From NCBI GenBank assembly GCA_021613375.1, contig CM038704.1, forward strand, positions 1,928,647 to 1,992,646: a DNA stretch of 64,000 nt, given 5' to 3'. Source of the stretch: Megaleporinus macrocephalus. Its lineage: Eukaryota; Chordata; Actinopteri; Characiformes; Anostomidae. Positions within the stretch are counted from its first letter, which is position 1. Each line of letters opens with the position of its first letter. This document shows, piece after piece, positions 9,991-22,055 of the stretch. The position numbers were made by a program, and so were the translations under genes. The notes under the pieces were generated by a model. It was given only the letters and a program-made list of their open reading frames with translations. It ran no database searches and had not been told where the DNA came from.

Positions 9991-10897
9991 CTAGGCTGAA
10001 CTTGGGTTGAACCTAAAGCTACAGTACCACCTTTCTCTAAAACCTACTTTAAACCTGTATTTCAGTATCTATCAGTGTAACTCAATTATAGGTTTGTTTT
10101 CAGGGGTCAAGAGGTTAATTGGAGGGACCCTGGGGGTCCCCTGTATTTTATATGGAAGCAGATCTCACCAGATTTTAATATGTAAAAGCCTTTGAATTTC
10201 TAGCATTTAATGTCGGAATTGTTTGCTTTAAAATTTTGTTTCTGAATTCAACACGTGCTTTTTACAGTAACTAATGTTTACTTTTATTTCTCAGTGCTAA
10301 GTAAATAAAAATCTGGTTCCATTGACTTGCATTGAAAGTAACGTTTTTGGTCTCTCCTGTAAAGTTGCGATTTTGGAGATTTTCATTGGACGGCAACAAT
10401 ATATATTATTTGAATTTTTAAAACTAGAATTTTTGACAAAAAAAACAGTGAAAATGTGTAAAGTGGTGCAAAATAGGTTTTTGTAAATTGCAAGAATTGA
10501 ATTTGGAGGGAAAAAACTAAAAATTTCAATGCAGAAAAAGTTCCATTTTAGAAATTCAAAGTTTTCAACATTTCAAAATCTGACAACATAGAGTGTCTAC
10601 CAAATACCATAAATCTACTCTTGTCAAATATAAACATCACAGAGAAACACATCCTCAGAAAACAGACAACACTGTTTATATAGATATTCAGCATTAAGTA
10701 GTGATAAATGTTGTTATACTTTTCTGTACTTTCAAAATATTTAGGGAAAAAAATAAAAGACAAATTATATTTTTTTCTTGGGCCATATTTCACTACTTTT
10801 ATTTTCCAAATATGTTACATTCAGCAAATAAACAGTATTTGTGTAGAGGATGTGTTAACCAGTTGTAGAGTATATAGAATAGCCTATATACATTTAA
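9991..10897. mobile_element. Decayed hAT-family interior
   Basis: 10310-10400 carries 'ctggttccattgacttgcat' and 'ggagattttcattggacg', the reverse complement of the interior of the hAT copy at 4116-4873. The rest is AT-rich without coding potential. It lies next to the 67-bp array, whose unit resembles the end of the same hAT family. Confidence 0.45.
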
Positions 10898-13800
10898 TTT
10901 AACTATTACTAGTTACTACCCACCTCTGTATTAAATACAGTAATACACTGAAGTACATGTACTGAGTAAGTGTAACTAGTTACTACTCACCTTTGTATTT
11001 AATACAATAATATACTGAAGTACATGTACTAAGTGTAAGTAGTTACTACCCACCTCTGCATTTAATACAATAATATACTGAAGTACATGTACTGAGTAAC
11101 TGTAACTAGTTACTACCCACCTCTGTATTTAATACAGTAATATACTAAAGTACATGTACTAAGTGTAAGTAGTTACTACCCACCTCTGTATTTAATACAA
11201 TAATATGCTGAAGTACATGTACTGAGTAAGTGTAAGTAGTTACTACCCACCTCTGCATTTAATACAATAATATACTGAAGTACATGTACTGAGTAACTGT
11301 AACTAGTTACTACTCACCTCTGTATTTAATACAATAAAATACTGAAGTACCTGTACTGAGTAACTGTAACTAGTTACCATCCATCTCTGTATTTAATACA
11401 ATAATATGCTGAAGTACATGTACTGAGTAAGTGTAAGTAGTTACTACCCACCTCTGCATTTAATACAATAATATACTAAAGTACATGTACTAAGTGTAAG
11501 TAGTTACTACTCACCTCTGTATTTAATACAATAATATCCTAAAGTACATGTACTAAGTGTAAGTAGTTACAACCCACCTCTGTATTTAATACAATAAAAT
11601 ACTGAAGTACCTGTACTGAGTAACTGTAACTAGTTACCATCCATCTCTGTATTTAATACACTAATATGCTGAAGTACATATACTGAGTAAGTGTAAGTAG
11701 TTACTACCCACCTCTGTATTTAATACAATAATATACTGAAGTACATGTACTGAGTAAGTGTAAGTAGTTACTACCCATCTCTGTATTTAATACAATATTA
11801 TCCTGAAGTATGTGCACTGAGTAACTGTAACTAGTTACTACTCACCTCTGTATTTAATACAATAATAAACTGAACTACATGTACTGAGTATGTGTAAGTA
11901 GTTACTACCCACCTCTGCATTTAATACAATAATATACTGAAGTACATGTACTGAGTATGTGTAAGTAGTTACTACCCACCTCTGCATTTAATACAATTAT
12001 ATACTGAAGTACATGTTCTGAGTAACTGTAATTAGTTACTACTAATCTCTGCATTTAATACAATAATATACTGAAGTACATGTGCTGAGTATGTGTAAGT
12101 AGTTACTACCCATCTCTGCATTTAATACAATTATATACTGAAGTACATGTTCTGAGTAACTGTAATTAGTTACTACTAATCTCTGTATTTAATACAATAA
12201 TATACTAAAGTACATGTACTAAGTGTAAGTAGTTACTACCCACCTCTGCATTTAATACAATAATATACTGAAGTACATGTAACTAGTTACACATACTCAG
12301 TACTACCCACCTCTGTATTTAATACAATAAAATACTGAAGTACCTGTACTGAGTAACTGTAACTAGTTACCATCCATCTCTGTATTTAATACAATAATAT
12401 GCTGAAGTACATGTACTGAGTAAGTGTAAGTAGTTACTACCCACCTCTGTATTTAATACAATAATATACTGAAGTATGTGTACTGAGTAAGTGTAAGTAG
12501 TTACTATTCACCTCTGTATTTAATACAATAATAAACTGAACTACATGTACTGAGTAACTGTAACTAGTTACTACCCACCTCTGTATTTAATACAATAAAA
12601 TACTGAAGTACCTGTACTGAGTAACTGTAACTAGTTACCATCCATCTCTGTATTTAATACACTAATATGCTGAAGTACATATACTGAGTAAGTGTAAGTA
12701 GTTACTACCCACCTCTGTATTTAATACAATAATATACTGAAGTACATGTACTGAGTAAGTGTAAGTAGTTACTACCCACCTCTGTATTTAATACAATATT
12801 ATCCTGAAGTATGTGCACTGAGTAACTGTAACTAGTTACTACTCACCTCTGTATTTAATACAATAATAAACTGAACTACATGTACTGAGTATGTGTAAGT
12901 AGTTACTACCCACCTCTGTATTTAATACAATAAAATACTGAGGTACATGTACTGAGTAACTGTAACTAGTTACCATCCATCTCTGTATTTAATACAATAA
13001 TATGCTGAAGTATGTGTACTGAGTAAGTGTAAGTAGTTACTATTCACCTCTGTATTTAATACAATAATAAACTGAACTACATGTACTGAGTAACTGTAAC
13101 TAGTTACTACCCACCTCTGTATTTAATATAATATTATCCTGAAGTACATGTACTGAGTAAATGTAACTAGTTACTACTCACCCCTGTGTTTAATACAATA
13201 ATATTATCCTGAAGTACATGTACTGAGTAAATGTAACTAGTTACTACTCACCTGTGTTTAATACAATAATATACTAAAGTACATGTACTAAGTGTAAGTA
13301 GTTACTACCTTTGTATTTAATATAATGATATCCTAAAGTACATGTACTAAGTAAGTGTAAGTATTTACTACCCACCTCTTTATTTAATACAATAATATAC
13401 TAAAGTACATGTACTGAGTAAATGTAACTAGTTACTACTCATCTGTATTTAATACAATAATATGCTGAAGTACATATACTGAGTAAGTGTAAGTAGTTAC
13501 TACCCACCTCTGCATTTAATACAATAATATACTGAAGTACATGTACTGAGTAACTGTAACTAGTTACTACTCACCTCTGTATTTAATATAATATTATCCT
13601 GAAGTACATGTACTGAGTAAATGTAACTAGTTACTACTCACCCCTGTGTTTAATACAATATTATTATCCTGAAGTACATGTACTGAGTAAATGTAACTAG
13701 TTACTACTCACCTGTGTTTAATACAATAATAAACTAAAGTACATGTACTAAGTGAAAGTAGTTACTACCTTTGTATTTAATATAATAATATACTAAAGTA

Positions 13801-14700
13801 CATGTACTAAGTAAGTGTAAGTAGTTACTACCCACGTCTGTATTTAATACAATATTATACTGAAGTATGTGTACTGAGTAACTGTAACTAGTTACTACTC
13901 ACCTCTGTATTTAATACAATAATAAACTGAACTACATGTACTGAGTAACTGTTACTAGTTACTACCCACCTCTGTATTTAATATAATATTATCCTGAAGT
14001 ACATGTACTGAGTAAATGTAATTAGTTACTACTCACCCCTGTGTTTAATACAATATTATCCTGAAGTACATGTACTGAGTAACTGTAACTAGTTACTACC
14101 CACCTCTGTATTTAATATAATATTATCCTGAAGTACATTTACTGAGTAAATGTAACTAGTTACTACTCACCCCTGTGTTTAATACAATAATATGCTGAAG
14201 TACATGTACTGAGTAAGTGTAAGTAGTTACTACCCACCTCTGTATTTAATACAATATTATACTGAAGTATGTGTACTGAGTAACTGTAACTAGTTACTAC
14301 TCACCTCTGTATTTAATACAGTAATAAACTGAACTACATGTACTGAGTAACTGCAACTAGTTACTACTCACCTCTGTATTTAATATAATATTATCCTGAA
14401 GTACATGTACTGAGTAAATGTAACTAGTTACTACTCACCCCTGTGTTTAATACAATAATATTATCCTGAAGTACATGTACTGAGTAAATGTAACTAGTTA
14501 CTACTCACCTGTGTTTAATACAATAATATACTAAAGTACATGTACTGAGTAAATGTAACTAGTTACTACTCATCTGTGTTTAATACAATAATATACTAAA
14601 GTACATGTACTAAGTAAGTGTAAGTAGTTACTACCCACCTCTGTATTTAATATAATAATGTACTGAAGTAGATGTACTCGAGTAAATGTAAGTAATGTAC
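10898..14700 (+). repeat. Large ~67-bp satellite-like array, about 58 units
   Basis: Units combine 'ctgtatttaatacaataata', 'tactgaagtacatgtactga', 'gtaactgtaactagttacta' and 'cccacct', 67 bp, with about 63-bp variants lacking a GAGT step. Each unit contains two short palindromes, AGTACATGTACT and GTAACTAGTTAC. Variant units appear in shared runs (for example repeated 'gtgtttaatacaataatatt' types after 13180), suggesting multi-unit duplications. Stop codons are frequent in all frames, so no protein is implied. The unit matches the right end of the hAT element at 4819-4873. Confidence 0.92.
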
Positions 14701-15275
14701 TTTACAGGATCTTGGCAAAAACCCAATTCAGCCTAATGAGAAACATGCACAACTCAGCATTTCATGAAGAACCCTGCTGTTATAACAGTGATGTTCATTC
14801 TGTACGCATGTGAAAGGACACTCTCGGTCCTCGCGCTGGGGGTCTGTCAGTGGGCAGGCACTGATCTGTGGCCGCGTTCCTGTTTTGCAGAGTGTAGCTG
14901 CGTTTTACAGCAGACATTTCAGAACGACTGCTGACATCCTCTTTCACCTTGAGAGATAAAATGTGCTTCCGTGGCGCTTCCTCCGCGTCACATTCCAAAT
15001 CCACATTATAATTAATTACATTGCAATTGGATCCCTCTGCCTCTAAATGATTTATAGTGTAGCTCATCTCTTTAGCCCGCAGTAATGAAATATGTTATGT
15101 GTAATGACAAAAATGGATTCATTCATTTGTATAAAAGAGGGAGAGAAAAAAAAAGCCCTCACGCAGCTGCAGTCGAGTCGCAGCTCTGCTCTTTAGCCTT
15201 ATACAGTAAAGTGATAGCCATTAATATTAAAGGACGAATCAATTCATCCCGGGTTGGGCGCTACTGAAAGAAGAC
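14701..15275. other. Unique island, candidate conserved regulatory element
   Basis: Repeat-free, especially 14930-15070, with 'ttataattaattacattgca' followed by 'cctctaaatgatttatagtg' and 'ttagcccgcagtaatgaaat'. These are homeodomain-like AT-rich cores in moderately GC sequence. A 90-residue minus-strand frame (15067-14795) covers it, but there are no splice sites in frame and no known motif; I prefer non-coding. Confidence 0.35.
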
Positions 15276-15289
15276 TGGATTAAAGGAGA

Positions 15290-16260
15290 GTTCCACAAAT
15301 ATGTCTTCATAATTCATTCATTAAGACCCACATGGTCATTCAGGAGGGTTTGATATGAAACGTGCCACTCTAACAAATCAGAACTGCTCACAGTGGTGGT
15401 GAATGGAACCAGACGTCCACCTCTAAAAGCTCCCTCACTGACAGTTATTACAGTAAAGAGTTATAAATATGCTGCCTGATGTCTGAGACACTGCTTTGTG
15501 ATATTCTGTTGAGGGTTCTTAAGTAAATGGAATGGTTCTATTTTAGACCCATGTGTTCTGTATAGGTTCTTAAATGGTTCTGTGCATGACGAACAAGGTT
15601 CAATTTACACTAATGAGCCAACACATTAAAACTAAAACAGAAGTCCATTCAGAGTGGTTTGGTGTGATATACTCAGTTCTAGAGAATCTTACTGAGTCAG
15701 AACTGTTCACAATGGTGGTGAATGGAACCAGAAGTCAGTTTAGAAGGTTTGGTGTGATATACTCAGCTCTAGAGAACCTTACTGAGTCAGAACTGTTCAC
15801 AGTGGTAGTGAATGGAACCAGACGTCTATTCAGAGTGGTTTGGTATGATACACTCAGTTCTAGAGAGCCTTACTGAGTCAAAATGGTTCACAGTGGTGAT
15901 GAATGGAACCAGATGTCCACTCAGGGTTGTTTGGTGTGATACACTCAGATCTAGAGAACCTTATTAAGTCAGAACTGTTCACAGTGGTGGTGAATGGAAC
16001 CAGAGGTCCACCTCAAAAAGATTGCTCAGAAGTTATACAGTAAATGGTTATTAATACACTTCCTGATGTCTGAGATGTTGTTTTCTGATAGTCGTGGCTT
16101 AAAAATGTATTTAAGTCCATTCATTTGAATTAATTTATAGTGGGGATACAAACAGGCCCAAATAGTACCGAAAGAAAAAATCTCTTCAGATTTATACCTG
16201 TTTTACCATCATCAGCATACCATGGTGACCCCTGGTTCCTATCAGCACCACTGTAAAGAG
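15290..16260 (+). repeat. Dispersed family with a 90-bp tandem block
   Basis: Four units of about 90-91 bp (15645-16006) each contain 'gtttggtgtgatatactcag', 'agaaccttactgagtcagaa' and 'gttcacagtggtggtgaatg'. Single copies of the same core flank them (15360-15420). The core 'gttcacagtggtggtgaatgg' is the apparent source of the 'gtttacagtggtggtgatgg' minisatellite arrays elsewhere in the window. A 100-residue plus-strand frame (15574-15876) arises because 90 is a multiple of three. Confidence 0.75.
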
Positions 16261-16680
16261 ATCTGAGATGAACCACGTCACATCTGTTTACATCTCCAGG
16301 ACTGAATATTCTGAAATATTGAAAAAGAAATGGTGGAATTCCCCTTTAACTCCGTAAGTGGACACTCAGCTGACCTCCATATCTCTTCAGGCCGCTCCTC
16401 AGCAACTCGAGCTGACACTTTGAGTGAGGGGGAAAAAAGATCCCTCAGATATTTGACAGTGAAAATAGATATCAACATTTCCAATTAAGACTGCAGATAA
16501 ATTAGCTTACAATAGAAAAAAGGGAATCATGGAAATATGAGAAAGGAGGGAATTGGATTTAAGCAGAGCTTAACAGTATATGAATAAAGTCTGTAGGGGA
16601 TTCTTTATATAGCCAAGGAAGTGCAGGTTTCCTAAGGCAATCTCCCCACTTGGGACTTCCCGAGATAATCCGAAGGGGGC
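16261..16680. other. Mostly unique spacer
   Basis: No repeat of note apart from a shared 'ctgagatgaaccacgtcac' flank. No coding evidence for the 68-residue minus-strand frame at 16484-16278. Confidence 0.35.
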
Positions 16681-17790
16681 CTTGGAAAAAAAAAAAAAAA
16701 AAACCCTGGAAGTTATTCAACCTCGTAAATGACTAAATAGATTTTTTTCCCCTCTTTTTCTATTAACTCTGATTCGCTTTTGTTCATTTCTCTCCAGCGC
16801 CGTACTGGTTGGAGGCGGCCCATTTGACTAGATTCTTTATTTAATTAGCTGTCAAAGTCAGACTGATCATCCTTGATGAATATTTCGGAATTCCTGATCT
16901 TCCCGACAATGGCAATATCGCCGTGACAGGAAGAAGGAGGAGGAGCGGGAGCATCCCGGCCTCACCCTCTAATCTTCAGGCCTTTCCTCCGTGCCCTGAT
17001 CTTCTCCGAACTCCTGGTTTGATCCATATTCCAGTGTGTTTTCATTGGCGTATTTATTTGGGAATGTCAAAACGGAGTGCAGAGTGGCTCGGCCTGCCGC
17101 AGAGTGATCGCAGAGGCTAACCGTCTTGAGTGGACCTTTTGTTCTTTGCGCGGAGTGGAGCAGTTTAAAGTGACTAATTGCAGGTGGTCTTAAACGAGAA
17201 AAAAGCTTTTCACCATTAGTGCAATTATGATATGACATCAGACATCCTCAGTAAAGTATAGTCTTGTTGTTATTGCGCAAGACGGATTATGATTGGGTTT
17301 AAGCTGAAACACATTACGAGTCGCGCCTTAAGTAGTCCCGGGGAAGGGAGCGCTCCCTGATGGTGTCATGCGGCTAATAAGGCCTTTGATTCATATATAC
17401 TCTCAGAGTCAGGGGGAGCGCGACGCCGGCCTGTGTTCCCACGTATTTGTCCTTGTTGGTGAGGATTTCTTTTGTCCTAGATTTCCGGGACTCGGCTCGC
17501 TCTCGCAGTGCTGGAGGCTCATCTACATGCCTGCGCGGTATTTTACACATTGTCAATTTATCTTTCTCATTACCATCATTAATAAGGCCTTTGATACCTT
17601 CTCATTACAAGGTTAATTGGGACGAATTCCAAACCAATCCCGCTCCTGTACTTCTCCGACGTGATGTTTCTCGGATATCACTGAGAGCTCAGTACGGAGA
17701 TCCCACCAACTTTAAATGTTGAGTTTACTCCAAAAAGATCTTTCGCTGTCTAAAAATAAAAATGAATGCGAGTCCCGTTAGTTCTCAGAG
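16681..17790. other. Unique islands, candidate conserved regulatory elements
   Basis: After an A-run (16684-16701) come two complex blocks. One (16780-17240) has 'ttatttaattagctgtcaaa' and 'gtcagactgatcatccttga'. The other (17240-17700) has 'gcaagacggattatgattgg' and GC-rich pieces with several CpGs. The 15-bp string 'taataaggcctttga' occurs twice, near 17376 and 17580. Overlapping small frames on both strands have no domains and are not supported as genes. Confidence 0.4.
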
Positions 17791-17799
17791 ACCCCCAGA

Positions 17800-18500
17800 C
17801 AGTTCACATGTTTGCTCTATCCCAGTCCCACTCCTGAACCTGTAAAGGGGGTCTTCTAGGAACCCTTTGCACTGTGACAAAGTTCCTTAAACATTAAGCT
17901 TCTACATACTCACTTATTTAGAGAACTACTTCACTAAGGACCACCCACTGAAATGTTCTATAAGGAACCAAAAAATGATTCTTCTATTGTTCTACAGCTC
18001 TATTATCTCATCTCTCACACCTGGAACCATAAAGAACACTACATTACTGGAACAGGTGAACTGGGAGCTGCACTGTTATAAATAAGGTGCTGTAGAGAAG
18101 AACCATGTTTGAAAATAAGGTTTAAAATGAATTCTTAATAGAACATTTACACTACATTGAGCTTCTTTAACCTCATTTACAAATAACGTTCTCTGAAAAA
18201 CCGTCTGCTGAAAAGTTCTTTAGAGAACTTTTTTTTTCTTTATTTCAAGATTAATTGGGAAGAATTCTAAACCAATCAGAGACCCCCAGACAGGTTAAAT
18301 GTTTACGCTATCCCAGGTTCTACTCCTGGACCTATTAAGGGCATCTTCCAAGAAATGTTCTATATGGAAGCAAAAATTGTTCTTTTATTATTCTAGAGCT
18401 CTTTTATCTATCTCCCACACTGGGAACCATAAAGAACAATATATTCCTGGAACAGGTGAACTGGGAGCTGCACTGTTATGAATAAGGTGCTGTACTTTCC
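17800..18500 (+). repeat. ~405-bp tandem duplication rich in GGTTC/GAACC motifs
   Basis: 17815-18093 and 18275-18495 are diverged copies. 'ctatcccagtcccactcctg' pairs with 'ctatcccaggttctactcct'. 'ggaacaggtgaactgggagc' and 'tgcactgttat' followed by 'aataaggtgctgta' occur in both. The copies belong with the GGTTC-rich repeats at 20.1-22.0 kb. Confidence 0.65.
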
Positions 18501-18640
18501 AACATGATGTTTCTTGGATATCACTAAAAATTCAGAAAAGAAATTTTTAAACTATTCTATTCTATTTCGAGCAAGCCTGGAACATTCCATTCTGACATTT
18601 TCACACAATGTAAAGCACAAACAAAATTTACACATGAAAC

Positions 18641-18677
<37 letters not shown>
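18641..18677 (+). repeat. (AAT)n microsatellite
   Basis: About 12 uninterrupted AAT/TAA units. It produces an asparagine run in a 64-residue plus-strand frame that is not a gene. Confidence 0.95.
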
Positions 18678-18679
<2 letters not shown>

Positions 18680-18737
18680 GCAAGAAAATGTACAGCAACA
18701 GAATATAGAGTATATGCATAAACAGTTAATTCTCAAA

Positions 18738-19335
18738 TTAAAGAAGCAATCTGTAAGATGACACAACCTGTCAAATTCATACTCCAAACAATAGAGGGCA
18801 ACATATCACCAAAAAAAACCTCCCCCTCCCTCTTCACTCCTAACCAGTCTAGAGGAAATGTACTACAGTGACTCACTATCACCTCTACAGGTTCAAAGTG
18901 GTATTACGAGACCAGACGGGCTGACGTTAGCCAGATAGCATGCTAACTTCAGTAGATATCTCTGCAACTTATTTCTTTACGTCTGTTAATAATTTTAACT
19001 CATTTTGAAAATTAAAAATATTACATATTGCTTCTTTAATCACTGACGATATTCACAACATACTCCTGGATGAGTCAGTCCAGCATGTGAGGATGAGGAA
19101 GTAGTGCTGTTGCCCTGACGCCGTATTCTACCGTCTTGTCAGTCATGTTGAAGGTGCTGCTCCCAGTTAGATCATTTAAGGACAGCCAATGAAAGAACAG
19201 TAAACACAGTGATGGCTGGTGAGTGACGGCCACCGCCCACTGTCTTTAACTCAGCATTTCCTTTTTATATGTCGCCCCCTATTGCTTGGAGTATGAACTG
19301 GACAGGTTGCATAATGTTACAGATCGCTCCTTTAA
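18738..19335. mobile_element. MITE with ~60-bp inverted ends
   Basis: The left end TTAAAGAAGCAATCTGTAAG, then 'cctgtcaaattcatactcca' and 'caatagaggg', is mirrored by the right end 'ccctattgcttggagtatga', 'cctgtc' (other strand) and 'acagatcgctcctttaa'. The inverted ends are about 60 bp with scattered mismatches, and length is about 600 bp. The interior includes single copies of 'gactcactatcacctctaca' and 'ccagcatgtgaggatgagga', both also in the expanded relative at 39075-40270. No transposase is present. Confidence 0.75.
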
Positions 19336-20110
19336 ATAAATAGTCGGTCTCTGAACTCTCGGCCAGTATTTTATTATTATTTATGATTTATTTATACATT
19401 TGCTGAACGTGAGCTATAACTGGACAATCAGAAGGACAAATGTGCGTGCAATTATCTCCGCTACGGTTCTGCTATCGGCCACCGTGCGTGAAGAAGAAAA
19501 TGAAATTTCTGTAAATCCGCTCATTAACAGTTACAGTTTAATCCAGACAGTCCGCAGGAAGGCCACACTACAGCCTGCGTGAACCCCCCCCCCCTCTTCT
19601 CCGTCCTAAACTTAGTTATCTCCACCAAATATTGACTTTTTAGGATCTGATTATTAAGCAATTTCCTCCCAACTTCAAATTGCCGGCTGAACAATTATTC
19701 CGAGGACGTTCCAAGACCCTGCGGACACTGAAGGTCTTGAAACTGATTATGCGCGGAGATAATTGCTATGAAGATTTCAAAAAGGCTGGAAATGAGTTTG
19801 ACGAACCCCAAAAGTTCTCGGCTGCCGGACCGCGCCGAAGAATACATTTGCTGACGGCGCCACTAAAGAGTTTGAGGCCACGTAGCATTCCCGCGTGCTC
19901 AGGTAGGTGAGAAGTATCACCGCCTTTATTATCTGAGCTAATAGCGTTCCAGATCTTTCAATTACGGAGAATGAGATGAACAAATTAATTAATAGTTCTT
20001 CTGATACAAATTCGCCTCCTTCAGCAAATGTGTTTCCTTAGAACGGCGCCGAGGTAAAACCAGATACCGTCTGATTTCATTCCACTGATTATGCGAGGAT
20101 CTAGTCTGAA
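19336..20110. other. Unique island, candidate conserved regulatory element
   Basis: Complex sequence at 19600-20060 with 'ggatctgattattaagcaat', 'tgattatgcgcggagataat' and 'gaacaaattaattaatagtt'. It is interspersed with CpG-containing segments unusual for this AT-rich neighbourhood. A short C-run (9-10 C) lies at 19585-19594. No spliced frame or protein domain is seen. Confidence 0.38.
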
Positions 20111-20780
20111 GGTTTAGTACGCTCCTAAATATGAAGGTTCCTTAGCGGTTCCTGGCTTGTGTGTACGGTTCTAGTAAAAACAATAGGTTCAGTAGTACTT
20201 TATATTATTTATTAGTTCTTTTGAAAGAGGTCTAAGAGGCAATCAGACGTTCATGGAAACGGTTCTTTGTTGAAAGATCCATTGAAAGTTCTTTTAAGGA
20301 ACCGTTATATGCTTCACTATATTCTCATTGCTGAACCAAGCCAAACACCTGGTCTAGGCCCAAACTGGGAGCTACAATTCGCTTGTAGGTTCTTTAGGGA
20401 ACCAAAACTGCTTCTTCCATAGCTGTGGTTCTAAACCAGTCTCCAGATTGCCCTTATTGACCAGCGTGGAACAGGTTCCATTCCAGTTCGCACTCCTGAT
20501 TTTACATGTGCGCCAAAAATAAAGAGGCTCAGAACCCATTACAGTTTGTTTCCAGCTGGAACCAAAGAATAGTAGGTTCTTCAGCACGAAACACGGTGAC
20601 ATCCATAAGCGTGGCAGTTGGGACAGCACCAACGCTCACAGGTGATAGATGTTCTCCACCATCCTGTTGCTATTGTTTACTAGCCACTGATGTTTCTTCG
20701 TACCAGTAAAACTGGCACAAACGCAGGCTGGTTCCCTGAATAGCATCAAGGTTCTAAGAAGTCTGAACAGAACCAGTTCT
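20111..20780. repeat. GGTTC/GAACC-rich degenerate repeats
   Basis: Many 'ggttcttt...' and '...gaacc' motifs, including the palindromic 'ggttctttagggaacc' near 20388. The copies are too diverged for clear unit boundaries. Two overlapping small frames on opposite strands are not supported as genes. Confidence 0.5.
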
Positions 20781-21990
20781 TTTGGGTTGTCACTCACATG
20801 GCAGCAGTTCTCAGAGCCCCCAAGAGTTCACATATCTGCGCCATACGGAAGTTCCTTAAGCCTTAAGGTTCTTCACACCTTTTCCCACAGAGAACCATGT
20901 TTGAAAACTAAACTTTTAGAAGTTTAAAGAACCTTCACATAATGCAGAGTTCTATACCAGGTCAGAGTTTTGTTGAGGTCCCTTAAACTTCAAAAAGGTT
21001 CTTCACACTCACACGTGTTATTTACAAGACAGTTTTTTTAAAGAGCCATTTGGCTGATAGGTTCTTTAGGGAACCAAAAATAGGGATGGTTTGCACTATT
21101 CACAGGTTCTCAATTGAAATATTTCTATCCACTGACAGGTTCTTTAGGGGAACCAAAAGTGTTTCTGCATCAGCACCTTTTTCCATAAAGTACCATGTTT
21201 GAAAATAAACTTTTAAAAGTTAGAGAACCTTCACATAACAAAAACCAGTTCAGAGCTTTATGGAGGTTCCTTACACTTTGAAATGGTTTGTCATTTACTA
21301 AACAACTTTTTAAAGAGTCGTCTGCTGATCTTCAGGGAACCAAAAAAGGGAACCATTGCACTATGCACAGGTTCTTTATACTTTAAAAGGTTCTTCACAC
21401 TCACCTTCAATCAGAGAGATATTCCCTCTATTGATAGGTTCTTTAGGGGAACTAAAGGGGGCTCCACATCAGCACCTATAGAATCATGTTTGAATCATGT
21501 TCACACAACATAAAGGTTCTATACCAATCGAGAGGTTTGTGGAGGATTTTGATTGATAGGTTCTTTAGGGAACCAAAAATGGCAGTTGTTCTCCAAAAAT
21601 AGGGAACCATTACACTATGCACAGGTTCTTTAAACTTTAAGATTTTTCACACTCACATTCGATTAGGGAAATATTTCCATCCACCAAAGGGGAACCAAAG
21701 GGGGCTCACCACTGGCACCCTTAGAACCATGTTTGAAAAGGAAACATTTGATGGTTTGAAGAACCTTCACATAACACAGTGTTCTCTACCAGTTCAGAGT
21801 TTTGTGGAGAATCATTCAACTTTAAAAAGGTCTGTTGTTCACGAAACAGCTTTTTATAGAGCCGTCTGCTGATAGGTTCTTTAGAGAACCAAGAAAATAA
21901 GCTGATAGGTTATTTAGGGAACCAAGAAAAGGGAACCTTTGCACTCTGCACAGGTTCTTTAAATGTTTAGCTTCTTTCCACTCACGCATA
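20781..21990 (+). repeat. ~290-bp tandem repeat, about 4 copies
   Basis: A block with 'agaaccatgtttgaaaa', 'agaaccttcacataacacag' and 'ggttctttagggaaccaaaa' recurs near 20890, 21190, 21480 and 21727. Units carry the hairpin-forming GGTTCTTTAGGGAACC (21059, 21139, 21558, 21874 and variants). The array is diverged with internal deletions, and no coding capacity is evident. Confidence 0.7.
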
Positions 21991-22055
21991 TTCTTTAGTA
22001 AGCTGAATGTGGTCCTTTTTTTTAGTGTTAGAGTAAAACCGTGGACCGTCTGAAG

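Noticed and set aside
14795..15067. 90-residue minus-strand frame
   Set aside because: Overlaps a likely regulatory island, with no domain and no splice sites that fit the frame.
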